This document shows positions 33,720 to 42,207 of a DNA stretch of 64,000 bases, one piece after another; position 1 is the stretch's first letter, and every line of letters begins with the position of its first letter. The notes under the pieces are model-generated. The model saw nothing but the letters and a program-made list of their open reading frames with translations. It did not search any database and had not been told where the DNA came from. The DNA is from [Bacillus] enclensis (GTDB taxonomy: Bacteria > Bacillota > Bacilli > Bacillales > Bacillaceae_B), in assembly GCF_001456935.1 (NCBI RefSeq), contig NZ_KQ758484.1, forward strand, positions 124,001 through 188,000. Reading direction: 5' to 3'. A program made the position numbers and the translations under genes.

Positions 33720-35777
33720 TCATTTCTCCTCATAATAGTTTGATTTATATGTCGTTTTCTTATTGAATTTATCAAATACCAGAAGCATCGCCGGCAGCAC
33801 GAACAATACCATGATGAACGCGAGGAGCGCCCCTCTTCCCATCAAGAGCCCGATGGAACCGACGATCGGATTGGAGGACGTAATCCAAAGGATGAATCCG
33901 ACACTCGACAGGATCGCCGCTGAAATCGAGATCGAGAACGTTTTTTCATCAAGCGTCCTCACGATGGCCGCTTTCGCAGGCATCTCCTTCCGGTAATGGG
34001 TGTACGCTTCCGTGAACAGGATTCCATAGTCGACCGTCGCGGCCAGCTGCACCGTACTGATGATCAAATAGCCGACGAACACGAGCGGCGTATTCGTAAA
34101 GTACGGGATCGACAGATTGATCCAGACCGCCGATTCGATGGTGATAAGCAGGATGATCGGAATGGTGATCGACCGGAAGCTGAACAGGAGTACGAGCGCA
34201 ATCGTCACAACCGTCAGCACGTTGACGACCACATTATCCTTCGTGACCGTATTTTTGATATCATACAGCGTCACGCTTTCGCCAAGCGCAAGGGCATCAT
34301 CCCCGTAATAATCGGAGGCCGCTTTTTTCACCTTTTCGACGATTGAAAAAGGGACCTCGCCTTCTGTACTCTGATTCGTGTTAATGACGATCCGGCTGTA
34401 ATTTTCCGAGTAGAATTCATCGGTGATCGACTTGTCGAGATAGTCAGGCGGGATCTCGGTCCCGACCTGATTCACATACGCCATGACGCCCGTGACATAG
34501 TCGAGGTTCTCGATATCCTCGACAAGCTCTTTCTCTTTCGCCATATCCCCTTTAGGGACAAGCATGACGATCGGCGTGGTCTCACCGAATGCCTCTTCCA
34601 CCTTTTTGAAATCACTGCCTACCCGGGTGTCTTCAGGCGCTTCACCCGAACCGTAGATGAACTTAGTGTTCGTCTGCCCCAGAAAAGCCGGCACAATGAT
34701 CGCGAACACAAGGATCAAACTCGGTATCTTCAATTTGACCACTTTGTTCCCGATACCCTTGAAGTCCGGAACGAAGCTCTTATGCTTCGTTTTATCCATC
34801 CATTTATAAAAAACAAGCGTCAGAGCAGGCAGGAAGACCATCACGCTGATGAAACTCAGGACGATCCCCTTCACGAGGTTCACGCCAAGGTCCGACCCGA
34901 TCTGAAATTCCATGAACGTCAGCGCGATGAAGCCGAAGAACGTCGTCGCCGCACTCGCCGTGATTGCCGGGAACGACTTCTTCATCGCAAGCTTCATCGC
35001 TTCTTCAGGATTATCCGTCTCCTTCCGGTAATCCTGGAAGCTGTACAGCAGGAACACCGCGTAATCAAGCGACACCGCCAGCTGCAGGATCGGCGCAACC
35101 GACTGCGTCACGAATGACACTTCCCCCAGGAAGATGTTCGTCCCGAGGTTGATCAGAACCGACACCCCGATCGCCGTCAAGAAGAACAGCGGCTCGACCC
35201 AAGATGTCGTCGAGAGGACGAGAATCAGAATGATCAGCGGAACGAGAAGCATCCCCGCATACATTGACTCATTGCCGGCCATCTTCTGAGAGTTCGCCGT
35301 ATTGGCTGCTTCCCCGGCAATCGCCCCTTCTTCCCCGATCAGCTCATAAATTTCGTCCGTGATCCGGACTTCATCACCGGTCCGCACACTGATCGAAAAC
35401 AGCGCATTCCGGTCTTTATAGTAATTCTCGACCGTATCCCGGTCCGCCACCTCAAGCGGCGTGTTGAGGTCGACCATATCATCAAGCCACATGACGTCAG
35501 TCACTCCGTCAATCGACTCCAGTTTTTCCTTATAGGCCATTGCCTCCTGGATCGATACATCGGTGACCATGACCCGGGTATCCGGCACCGCTCCCGTAAA
35601 TTCTTCCTCCATGGTCTCCATCGCCCGCGTCGCCTCGGCATCATCGGGCAGATAATCGACCATATTATAATTGACCTTCACGAAAAACTGCGCTGCCGTC
35701 GACAGGACCGTCAACAGCACAAACACGATCAGCACAGCCTTCTTATGCTTTATAATCCACGATGCAATATTTGTCAT
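33720..35777 (-). CDS. MMPL-family RND transporter
   Basis: A 685-residue exporter with two RND halves of six helices each. Asp-Tyr pairs needed for proton relay in MmpL proteins are present in both halves (SLDYAVFLLYSFQ and ATVDYGILFTEAY), as are two large extracytoplasmic domains. It is probably co-transcribed with the coiled-coil gene downstream, and is divergent from a TetR regulator. Likely exports a lipid or hydrophobic toxicant. Confidence 0.9.
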   Translation of the reverse strand: MTNIASWIIKHKKAVLIVFVLLTVLSTAAQFFVKVNYNMVDYLPDDAEATRAMETMEEEFTGAVPDTRVMVTDVSIQEAMAYKEKLESIDGVTDVMWLDDMVDLNTPLEVADRDTVENYYKDRNALFSISVRTGDEVRITDEIYELIGEEGAIAGEAANTANSQKMAGNESMYAGMLLVPLIILILVLSTTSWVEPLFFLTAIGVSVLINLGTNIFLGEVSFVTQSVAPILQLAVSLDYAVFLLYSFQDYRKETDNPEEAMKLAMKKSFPAITASAATTFFGFIALTFMEFQIGSDLGVNLVKGIVLSFISVMVFLPALTLVFYKWMDKTKHKSFVPDFKGIGNKVVKLKIPSLILVFAIIVPAFLGQTNTKFIYGSGEAPEDTRVGSDFKKVEEAFGETTPIVMLVPKGDMAKEKELVEDIENLDYVTGVMAYVNQVGTEIPPDYLDKSITDEFYSENYSRIVINTNQSTEGEVPFSIVEKVKKAASDYYGDDALALGESVTLYDIKNTVTKDNVVVNVLTVVTIALVLLFSFRSITIPIILLITIESAVWINLSIPYFTNTPLVFVGYLIISTVQLAATVDYGILFTEAYTHYRKEMPAKAAIVRTLDEKTFSISISAAILSSVGFILWITSSNPIVGSIGLLMGRGALLAFIMVLFVLPAMLLVFDKFNKKTTYKSNYYEEK

Positions 35778-35834
35778 TTTTCAACCTCACTTGTTTCTCC
35801 AACATTTTCACCTTATCATTATAATAAACACCGT

Positions 35835-35911
35835 GTTGGATATTCAACGGACAGTTGGGTAGTGAATGTTCTATAGCCAACACTCTTCTGCCATATGTCG
35901 GATAACTGACA
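35835..35911. promoter_or_regulatory. Candidate TetR operators between MMPL and tetR
   Basis: Two inverted repeats lie in the divergent promoter region: GTTG-GATATT-CAAC (35835-35848) and TGTC-GGATAACT-GACA (35896-35911). Inferred from position. Confidence 0.4.
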
Positions 35912-35945
35912 ATGTGGCTGAAATTGGAAAGAAAGGAACATGGAT

Positions 35946-36512
35946 ATGACTTCAAAAATGGACAGGCGCAAACAATACACCCGCATGGTTTTAAAAGAAA
36001 GCCTCCTGAAGCTGCTTCAGGAAAAATCAATCTCGAATCTCACCATCAAAGAAATCTGCGAAACGGCAGACATCAACCGTTCCACCTACTACGCCCACTA
36101 CTCGAACCAATACGAGCTGCTCGAATCAATCGAAGAAGAATTCATCGAAGACCTCGTCGCAACGCTTGGCAGGTATAATTTTTCAAAAGAAGAGGAAGCC
36201 CTTCAGATGACCGAAAAACTATTCGAATTCCTCGCAGACAAAAACGGAATCTGCAAGATCCTCCTCAGCGAGAACACCGATATGTATTTCTTGAAAAAAG
36301 GAATGGGCATCACCCACGAATTCATCTTCAAAAACTGGGTCACCGACAGCCGGATCGACCAGGAAACCTATGAATACATCAATATGTTCATGGTGAGCGG
36401 AAGTATTCATGTGATAAAAAATTGGCTGGAAAACGGAATGGATAAAACACCCGGGGAGATGGCGGGGATACTGCATCATTTTATTAATCGGGGGTTGTCG
36501 GGGGTGCGGTAA
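35946..36512 (+). CDS. TetR/AcrR-family regulator
   Basis: A 188-residue repressor with an N-terminal helix-turn-helix (SNLTIKEICETADINRSTYY, about residues 26-45) and a ligand-binding helical domain of the TetR_C_33/YhgD-like type. The ATG at 35946 is 8 bp after AAAGGA; an ATG six bases earlier is closer to the site. Divergent from the MMPL operon, which it likely controls. Confidence 0.9.
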   Translation: MTSKMDRRKQYTRMVLKESLLKLLQEKSISNLTIKEICETADINRSTYYAHYSNQYELLESIEEEFIEDLVATLGRYNFSKEEEALQMTEKLFEFLADKNGICKILLSENTDMYFLKKGMGITHEFIFKNWVTDSRIDQETYEYINMFMVSGSIHVIKNWLENGMDKTPGEMAGILHHFINRGLSGVR

Positions 36513-36526
36513 GAGCGGTGAATCAT

Positions 36527-36731
36527 GAAAAACCGGCAGCCGGCCTTTAAAACCGGCCCTCACACGTCGGTCATAAGGCGATGGAGAAGGCACTTGCAGA
36601 TAATTGTGCCTTTCGTCGATGGAATTCTACCTCTCATTTGATTAATTGCACCCCTTATTTTTTTATTGTGCCTTTCATAAAAAAAATTGCGCCCTTCCCG
36701 CCAATAATTGCGCCCTTCGTGTCGAATAATC
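36527..36731 (+). repeat. Array 7 with conserved 5' flank (six units, period 20-21 bp)
   Basis: A flank ATGAAAAACCGGC...GGCGATGGAGAAGGCA leads into units TTGTGCC, TTCTACC, TTGCACC, TTGTGCC, TTGCGCC, TTGCGCC at 21, 21, 20, 21, 21 bp, closing with TGTCGAATAATC (36720-36731). The flank, unit order and spacings match array 8. Confidence 0.88.
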
Positions 36732-36738
36732 TTTACCC

Positions 36739-36775
36739 AAAAAAAAGAAGGGCATCCCACGGACACCCTTCTTCC
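36739..36775 (-). terminator. Terminator of the rhodanese-MBL gene
   Basis: GAAGGGTGTCC and GGATGCCCTTC pair around GTG, followed by TTTTTTTT on the minus strand. Confidence 0.9.
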
Positions 36776-36786
36776 TTTCAACCAAA

Positions 36787-37920
36787 TCAATCCGTATGGT
36801 GAACCGCACAGCGGTTCGGACCGATTTCAAGCTCCTGCTTCCGCGCACGATCAGCATCCTGCACTCCGCGGTTGATCATGATGATTTCTTCGAAGTTTGG
36901 CGGTTTGACTGAACTTGCGGATTTCTCCACGTCATCAAGGAATGCTTCCCGGGAAGCGGTGAACATCTTCTCATTTCGCGTCCTGATATTCCCTAATGTG
37001 TCGCCGATATATCCGTCTTCATTCAGTTCCGTATCGAAGTCTGCATAGTGGGATGGAAGGACGATGACATCATCCGCAATCTCGGACACTTTTGTGTAGA
37101 CCGTGTTGTACAGGTCATTCGCCCATTCCCTGACCTTGTTTCCGAGATCGGGTCGGCCGAGCCCGCTGACAAAGATTGTATCGCCGGAGAATAATAGTTT
37201 CTTATTCACGAAGAACGATACACTCCCTGGCGTATGGCCCGGTGTCTTCACGGCGAGTACTTCAAGTTCGATGTCCTTGAACACGATTTTCTCATGATCT
37301 TCGAATGGGTTGAAATCGAAGACCGCTCCTTCACTCTTCATCAAGTAATAGGATCCGCCTGTTGCATCGGCAAGTTCCTTCCCGCCTGAAATATGGTCGG
37401 CGTGCAGGTGTGAGTCCACGATATGGGTGATATTCGCACCCTCAGCCTTTGCAGCTTCCATATACTGATCTACAAATCTCGCCGGATCTATAATCAGTGC
37501 TTCGTCATCGGAAACGACCATATACGATAAGCAGCCTTTTCCGACCCGGACAAATTGATAGACCTTGATCTTTTCATCTTCATAGACCTTCGTCTGGTGC
37601 AGATGCTCGCTCCAGGATTTCATCCCGCCGCTGAGGTAGGCTGTATCGATTCCCTCTTCATCAAGCATATCAGCCACCAGCATCGAAGACCCTTCTTTCG
37701 CACACACAATCAGGATCTCACGGCCGGATGGGAGCTTCGCCTTGATTTCTTCCACACCATCAAGCAGCTCGAAATAAGGTACATTCAAATAATCGAAGTT
37801 TTCTCCTTCAATTTTCCAATCCTCGAAGTCACTGACATTGCGGACATCCAGTATAAAGAGGTTTTCTTTATTCAAAATCTTTTCAGTCACATCTGCAGCC
37901 GTCCATTTTTTCACAGCCAT
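36787..37920 (-). CDS. Rhodanese-MBL fusion, persulfide dioxygenase-like
   Basis: A 377-residue fusion. Residues 1-110 form a rhodanese domain with the candidate active cysteine Cys73 in LIVCAKEGSS; residues about 120-330 form an ETHE1-like metallo-beta-lactamase domain with HLHADHISGG, TPGHTPGSV and FSGDTIF metal-site motifs. Such proteins oxidise glutathione- or coenzyme-A-type persulfides. In CstB the order is MBL first, so this is the reverse arrangement. It is the second gene after a glutaredoxin-like gene, with a CstR/CsoR-like site between. Confidence 0.88.
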   Translation of the reverse strand: MAVKKWTAADVTEKILNKENLFILDVRNVSDFEDWKIEGENFDYLNVPYFELLDGVEEIKAKLPSGREILIVCAKEGSSMLVADMLDEEGIDTAYLSGGMKSWSEHLHQTKVYEDEKIKVYQFVRVGKGCLSYMVVSDDEALIIDPARFVDQYMEAAKAEGANITHIVDSHLHADHISGGKELADATGGSYYLMKSEGAVFDFNPFEDHEKIVFKDIELEVLAVKTPGHTPGSVSFFVNKKLLFSGDTIFVSGLGRPDLGNKVREWANDLYNTVYTKVSEIADDVIVLPSHYADFDTELNEDGYIGDTLGNIRTRNEKMFTASREAFLDDVEKSASSVKPPNFEEIIMINRGVQDADRARKQELEIGPNRCAVHHTD

Positions 37921-37924
37921 CACT

Positions 37925-37940
37925 TTACCCCCTACGGTAT
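37925..37940 (-). promoter_or_regulatory. CstR/CsoR-like operator, internal
   Basis: TTACCCCCTACGGTAT has the C-tract/G-tract palindrome typical of CsoR-family sites (ATACCCCYRGGGGTAT). It sits just before the rhodanese-MBL start codon. Confidence 0.5.
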
Positions 37941-37958
37941 ATTTATTTATAAAAAAAT

Positions 37959-38198
37959 TTACTTATTCAACAGTTCCATTACTTTATTAGGATCGAAGCC
38001 CAGTACCCACTGTCCGTTCACTTCAGTCTGCGGCACACCCATCTGCCCAGTCGTTTCGACTAGTTTCCTTACTGCCACAGGGTCTTCCTGAACATTCACT
38101 TCTTTAAATGGAATCCCCTGACCGCTCAGGAAGTTTTTCATCATGGTGCAGTAAGGACAAGTATTTGTCGAGTAAACCGTTACGTTTTGATTCATCAT
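37959..38198 (-). CDS. Glutaredoxin-like protein
   Basis: A 79-residue thioredoxin-fold protein with redox motif CPYC at residues 14-17 and cis-proline MGVPQTEVNG near residue 53. It lies first in an operon with the rhodanese-MBL protein, behind a promoter with a CsoR-family operator, so it likely handles sulfur or persulfide stress. AAGGAGAG precedes the ATG pair. Confidence 0.9.
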   Translation of the reverse strand: MMNQNVTVYSTNTCPYCTMMKNFLSGQGIPFKEVNVQEDPVAVRKLVETTGQMGVPQTEVNGQWVLGFDPNKVMELLNK

Positions 38199-38267
38199 GG
38201 ATCTCTCCTTTTATTTTGATTAGTTTCATTAGCCTTCATTAAGCGGGGAATTTTTTCTGTTCTCCTT

Positions 38268-38310
38268 ATACCCCTACAGGTATTTTATTTGGTATTTTAT
38301 AGAATGTCAA
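38268..38310 (-). promoter_or_regulatory. Promoter and CstR/CsoR-like operator of the sulfur operon
   Basis: On the minus strand TTGACA (38310-38305), a 17-bp spacer and TAAAAT (38287-38282) are followed by an overlapping operator read on the plus strand as ATACCCCTACAGGTAT (38268-38283). A repressor bound there would block initiation. Confidence 0.75.
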
Positions 38311-38425
38311 CGATTTAAGTTGAAGATTTTGTGAACGTGATTTTCCCTTTGTGCCCATACTCTTCTCCCATACTGTGAATACCCTTTAAGAAAGCCCCTT
38401 TTAACCAAGCGAGGTGATTAGAATA

Positions 38426-38605
38426 ATGTATTCAAGATACTTACCAGCCGTCCCTCTCATGCCGAGGCAATACTCCGCAAATGTCTGCTCCTACCGGTTG
38501 GAAATGCTGGAAAAACAGATTCATGAGCTTGATCGTACGGTCTATAGATTAAGCCGGAAGGTGCACCGGCTGGAACAGCTTGCCGGTTCCACTCGTCATT
38601 TCTGA
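38426..38605 (+). CDS. Small coiled-coil protein, unknown
   Basis: A 59-residue protein: a Pro/Tyr-rich start (MYSRYLPAVPLMPRQYSAN), a short CSYR segment, and an amphipathic helix LEMLEKQIHELDRTVYRLSR likely to form a coiled coil. GAGGTG lies 9 bp before the ATG. The composition recalls small spore-coat-type proteins of bacilli, but I do not recognise the family. Confidence 0.6.
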   Translation: MYSRYLPAVPLMPRQYSANVCSYRLEMLEKQIHELDRTVYRLSRKVHRLEQLAGSTRHF

Positions 38606-38623
38606 GCCGCGCCATAAAAGCAG

Positions 38624-38660
38624 GGCCTGAACGTGGATGATGCTCCTGCGTTCAGGCCCT
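38624..38660. terminator. Terminator between the small coiled-coil gene and amine oxidase
   Basis: GGGCCTGAACG and CGTTCAGGCCC pair around 15 bases; A and T tracts on either side allow use in both directions. Confidence 0.85.
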
Positions 38661-38674
38661 TGTATTTATTCCAA

Positions 38675-39760
38675 CTACCTTATTTCCTTTACAGCACGCT
38701 CTGCTGAACGAAGTGCCCCTTCAAGATGCCCGCCGTGTTCCAGGGAGGTTTCTGTCCCGGCAAATAATAGTTTCTTCTCCCAGATCCCCGCATTCACCGG
38801 GGGACCGTATGCCGGAAAGGCCGCCATCCGTTCGGCATCTTCCTCAACAGCGGTCAGCGGCTCAGCGGACCAATCTTTATATAACAATGCGATCGGTTTT
38901 TCCGCAGCCGGACCGAATAGCCGTTTCAGCTGGTTAAGAACAAGCTGGAGCGTCCTGTCCTTCCCTAGTTCCCTGCGTGTCTCCGCTGGAATCCCAAAGA
39001 AACCGAAGAGTGCACCATTCCCTGAAGGAAGCGAGGCATCATGGATTTCCTGAAGGGGGCCTGCCCAGCTCATGGCCTGTCCTGATAAACCTTCTTTGCG
39101 CCAGAATGGCCGGTCATACACAGCCACAACCTTTGCATGACCGCCCATCCACGTCGGTTTTTCCAGCAGGCTGGCTGAAAGATCCCGGGGGAGCGGGGGT
39201 GAGAACTCAATCTTCCCGGCTGCTATCCGCGGGGGCAGGGCCAGGATGACGGCGGCTGCACGGATCTTCTTCTCTCCAACAGGCTGCTCCACTTCAAGCT
39301 CAACAGTCCCTTCCTCACTCATTTGAACGGCCTTCACTGATGAATGCAATTCGACAGTTCCCTCAGGAAGGGTCTCTGCCACGGCTTCTATGAGCGTCCG
39401 CACTCCCCCTTCGATCCGCATTGATTTTTCAACAGCACCAGCGGGCAGCACATGCCGCTCTGCAGGTTGACTTTCCGTTTGTTCGAACAGCAGGGCTCCT
39501 TCCGTATGCTGTTCAAACACCGGTATGCCCAGTTCACTAATCAAATTCTTAATATAAGTCTCATGCTCCGGCCAGAACCAAGTCGGGCCCAGGTCATACA
39601 TGCCCGCGTCAGGACCGTTACCTGCGGGTTCACTCAATACCCTGCCCCCGATGCGGCCGCGTGCTTCCAAAACCCGGCATGGGATTCCTTTTGCTATAAG
39701 CAGGGAAGCCGCCCTGAGTCCGCTCAGTCCTGCTCCGACAATAATGATGGGATCTTTCAT
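38675..39760 (-). CDS. FAD-dependent amine oxidase family protein
   Basis: A 361-residue flavoenzyme with dinucleotide motif VGAGLSGLRAASLL at the N-terminus, RGRIGGRVLS after it, and the C-terminal FAD motif LFAGTETSLEHGGHLEGAL. It is slightly shorter than classic monoamine oxidases. AAGGAGG lies 8 bp before the ATG. The substrate is unknown. Confidence 0.9.
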   Translation of the reverse strand: MKDPIIIVGAGLSGLRAASLLIAKGIPCRVLEARGRIGGRVLSEPAGNGPDAGMYDLGPTWFWPEHETYIKNLISELGIPVFEQHTEGALLFEQTESQPAERHVLPAGAVEKSMRIEGGVRTLIEAVAETLPEGTVELHSSVKAVQMSEEGTVELEVEQPVGEKKIRAAAVILALPPRIAAGKIEFSPPLPRDLSASLLEKPTWMGGHAKVVAVYDRPFWRKEGLSGQAMSWAGPLQEIHDASLPSGNGALFGFFGIPAETRRELGKDRTLQLVLNQLKRLFGPAAEKPIALLYKDWSAEPLTAVEEDAERMAAFPAYGPPVNAGIWEKKLLFAGTETSLEHGGHLEGALRSAERAVKEIR

Positions 39761-39861
39761 TTGCCAACCTCCTTTTATACAATTTCCTGATTCTTATATG
39801 AAAGCAGATTATCAGATTTCCTTATGAAGTACAAAGGAAGAGAACTGTCCCCGCACTTCAT

Positions 39862-40149
39862 CTATACATACAAGACTTTTAACAGAATAGCGATCAGGAC
39901 AAACGGAACCGGAATGACGGGAATCATCCCCAACAGTCCTATCAAACTTCCTGATTCCCTCCTATGCCGAAACATATAAACAATATTAGGAATAAGGACA
40001 ATGAAGCTGAGCTGTACGATGGCGATTGCCGCCTCTTCCAGAAACTTACCGCCATCCTCGCCGAAAAAGATGGCTATCATCAACATGAATGCCAATCCCA
40101 GATATAGAGGAAATAATTTTATATTAAAGCGTAAATATCTCTTAAACAT
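39862..40149 (-). CDS. Small three-helix membrane protein, unknown
   Basis: A 95-residue protein with helices at about 11-27, 37-57 and 68-93. The ATG at 40149 follows GAGAGGTGA; an in-frame extension to 40176 is unlikely. No family recognised. Confidence 0.65.
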   Translation of the reverse strand: MFKRYLRFNIKLFPLYLGLAFMLMIAIFFGEDGGKFLEEAAIAIVQLSFIVLIPNIVYMFRHRRESGSLIGLLGMIPVIPVPFVLIAILLKVLYV

Positions 40150-40282
40150 GGAAATCACCTCTCTACTACATACCACAGGGAGGAGGCTGATTCCCCCTAT
40201 ATAGTTTCAAAACTCGTTTTTGTGTAGAGACTTGAGGAAGGAATCAACCTTCCATGTTGACAATGTATTTTGATCCATGTTA

Positions 40283-40298
40283 ATTTGTATATGCAAAT
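40283..40298 (+). promoter_or_regulatory. MarR operator copy 1
   Basis: ATTTGTATATGCAAAT, the inverse orientation of the 16-bp palindrome found three times downstream. It overlaps an in-frame ATG before the marR start, implying autoregulation. Confidence 0.75.
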
Positions 40299-40314
40299 GA
40301 AAGAGGTGAAGGTC

Positions 40315-40752
40315 TTGAAAAACGAAGAGGAAGAAGTCCTTATCCATTGTCTATATTTTACCGCCAGCCGCTTTGCGCGCAATATTACTAAACTGGCTGA
40401 AAAGTTCCTTGATGCCGGTGAGCTGGCCCCTTCCTATTTTTATATGATCATGGTCGTTCACTTCCATCCGGAAATCACTCAGAAAGAGCTGTGCCGGAAA
40501 CTGTCGATTGCTCCTTCGACCAGCACCCGCTTCATCGATAAGCTCGAAAAGAAACAACTCGTCTCAAGAAAGATGTCTGGAAAACAGACGTTTATCTCCC
40601 TGACACAAGAAGGAGAAGAAATGTACAGACAGTTCCGCGTTTCAATCAAGGAACTATTCGATGATTATTCCGAAACATTGGGAAGAGATTTCAGCCTTAA
40701 CTTAAGCAGAATGCTGCACGAGGCAAGCAACAAGCTGGAAAAAGAAGAGTGA
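40315..40752 (+). CDS. MarR-family regulator
   Basis: A 145-residue winged-helix regulator with QKELCRKLSIAPSTSTRFID (recognition helix, about residues 55-74) and the wing segment VSRKMSGKQTFISLTQEGEE. A TTG start at 40315 follows AAGAGGTG with good spacing; the in-frame ATG at 40297 lies inside an operator palindrome. Four copies of one palindrome flank it, so it probably represses itself and the SDR/oxidoreductase pair downstream. Confidence 0.88.
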   Translation: MKNEEEEVLIHCLYFTASRFARNITKLAEKFLDAGELAPSYFYMIMVVHFHPEITQKELCRKLSIAPSTSTRFIDKLEKKQLVSRKMSGKQTFISLTQEGEEMYRQFRVSIKELFDDYSETLGRDFSLNLSRMLHEASNKLEKEE

Positions 40753-40781
40753 TTGCATGAAGAGCTCTTTTTTACCTATTC

Positions 40782-40899
40782 ATTTGCATATACAAACAAC
40801 CTCTTCTCACCGTCTTTTTCATTCTATCATTTGCACATACAAATAAAACGACTGACCATATCCGCTTATTTTTTTACTCTATCATTTGCATATACAAAT
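40782..40899 (+). promoter_or_regulatory. MarR operator copies 2-4
   Basis: ATTTGCATATACAAAC (40782), ATTTGCACATACAAAT (40829) and ATTTGCATATACAAAT (40884) are three near-identical 16-bp palindromes, spaced 47 and 55 bp, all between marR and the SDR gene. TCTATC precedes the last two. Confidence 0.85.
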
Positions 40900-40925
40900 A
40901 TCATTCTAATCAGGAGGAAACAAAT

Positions 40926-41591
40926 ATGAAGAAAACCATCGTCATCATCGGAGCAGGTAAAGGAATCAGCTTTCAGGCTGCAAAAACATTCGGAGCGAAA
41001 GGATTTAACGTCGCCCTGATTTCACGCACTCAGGAATCGTTGGAAAAACTGGAACAGAATCTGGCTTCGCAGAAGATCAATGCGAAAGGTTTTCAAGGAG
41101 ACGTTTCATCTCCTGCCTCACTGCGGAAGGCGCTGCGTTCAGTAAGAGCAGCATTTGGAGAAACAATCGATGTCCTTCTCTACAATGCGGCTTCGATCAA
41201 ACCCGGAAACCCGACAACGATCAGTCCGGAAGACTTCGTATATGATTTCAAAGTCAACACGGCAGGAGCGCTTACTGCCGTGCAGGAAGTCCTGCCTGAC
41301 TTAGAAGCGCGCGCAGGCTCCATCCTCCTTACAGGGGGCGGCCTTGCACTGAATCCATATGCAGAATATGCTTCCCTTTCTGTTGGGAAAGCGGCCCTGC
41401 GGAATCTCGCATACAGCCTGAATCAGGAACTCAGCCCAAAGGGAGTATACGCAGGAACCTTGACCATCAACGGATTTGTACAGGAAGACACCTATTTTTC
41501 AGCAGAAAATATCGCCGAAGCCATTTATGACATGCATATAGACCGCACTAACGCAGAAGTGGTGTATGGACAGGAGGAAAAATCACAATGA
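40926..41591 (+). CDS. SDR-family protein with atypical active site
   Basis: A 221-residue Rossmann protein with a modified cofactor motif IIGAGKGISFQAAK, NAAS segment and conserved lysine in SVGKAALRNLAYSL. The Tyr normally four residues before that Lys is Leu (SLSVGK), so standard dehydrogenase chemistry is doubtful. AGGAGGA precedes the ATG and the next gene overlaps by 4 bp. Confidence 0.85.
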   Translation: MKKTIVIIGAGKGISFQAAKTFGAKGFNVALISRTQESLEKLEQNLASQKINAKGFQGDVSSPASLRKALRSVRAAFGETIDVLLYNAASIKPGNPTTISPEDFVYDFKVNTAGALTAVQEVLPDLEARAGSILLTGGGLALNPYAEYASLSVGKAALRNLAYSLNQELSPKGVYAGTLTINGFVQEDTYFSAENIAEAIYDMHIDRTNAEVVYGQEEKSQ

Positions 41592-42112
41592 AAACACTCG
41601 TCATCGTCGCACATCCGAATATCAACGAATCCAGGATAAACAAAACCTGGAAACAAAGATTATCAGAGGAACCGGACATCACTGTTCACGATTTATACGA
41701 AGAATATCCCCATAAGCATATCGATGTCGAAAGGGAACAGGCGCTTCTCCTCGCTCATGACAGAATCGTCTTCCAATTCCCTTTCTACTGGTACAGCAGC
41801 CCTTCACTATTAAAAGAATGGCAGGACGCCGTACTCACATATGGCTGGGCATACGGTTCCGAGGGGACAAAACTGCACGGGAAGGATTTCATGCTGGCCA
41901 TTTCAACAGGCGGGCCCGAAGCAGCCTATCAGGCAGGAGGGTACAACCACTACAGTATGAGCGAACTCACAAAGCCTTTCCAGGCAACGGCCAATTTGAC
42001 AGGGATGCGCTTCCTCCCTTCTTTCGTGCTTCAAGGGGTGCGGATGCTGGGTGAAGATCAGGTGAGGGAGAGTGCAGAAGAGTATATCAATCACATTACG
42101 TTATCCAGGTAA
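41588..42112 (+). CDS. NAD(P)H-dependent flavodoxin-fold oxidoreductase
   Basis: A 174-residue FMN-dependent quinone reductase-like protein of the KefF/YwrO group: MKTLVIVAHPNINESRINKT (phosphate loop), FQFPFYWYSSPSLLKEWQDAV and TGGPEAAYQAGGYNHYS. It is translationally coupled to the SDR gene. With the MarR operators upstream, a role in quinone or aldehyde detoxification is likely. Confidence 0.9.
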   Translation: MKTLVIVAHPNINESRINKTWKQRLSEEPDITVHDLYEEYPHKHIDVEREQALLLAHDRIVFQFPFYWYSSPSLLKEWQDAVLTYGWAYGSEGTKLHGKDFMLAISTGGPEAAYQAGGYNHYSMSELTKPFQATANLTGMRFLPSFVLQGVRMLGEDQVRESAEEYINHITLSR

Positions 42113-42129
42113 AAAAATTCATCAAATTT

Positions 42130-42161
42130 AAAGGAGATATCCATTAGGACATCTCCTTTTT
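42130..42161 (+). terminator. Terminator of the SDR-oxidoreductase operon
   Basis: AAAGGAGAT and ATCTCCTTT pair around 14 bases, ending in TTTTT. Confidence 0.88.
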
Positions 42162-42207
42162 GCTATAAAACTTATAACAAATCAGGTTAGAACTTCACTG
42201 AATATCC

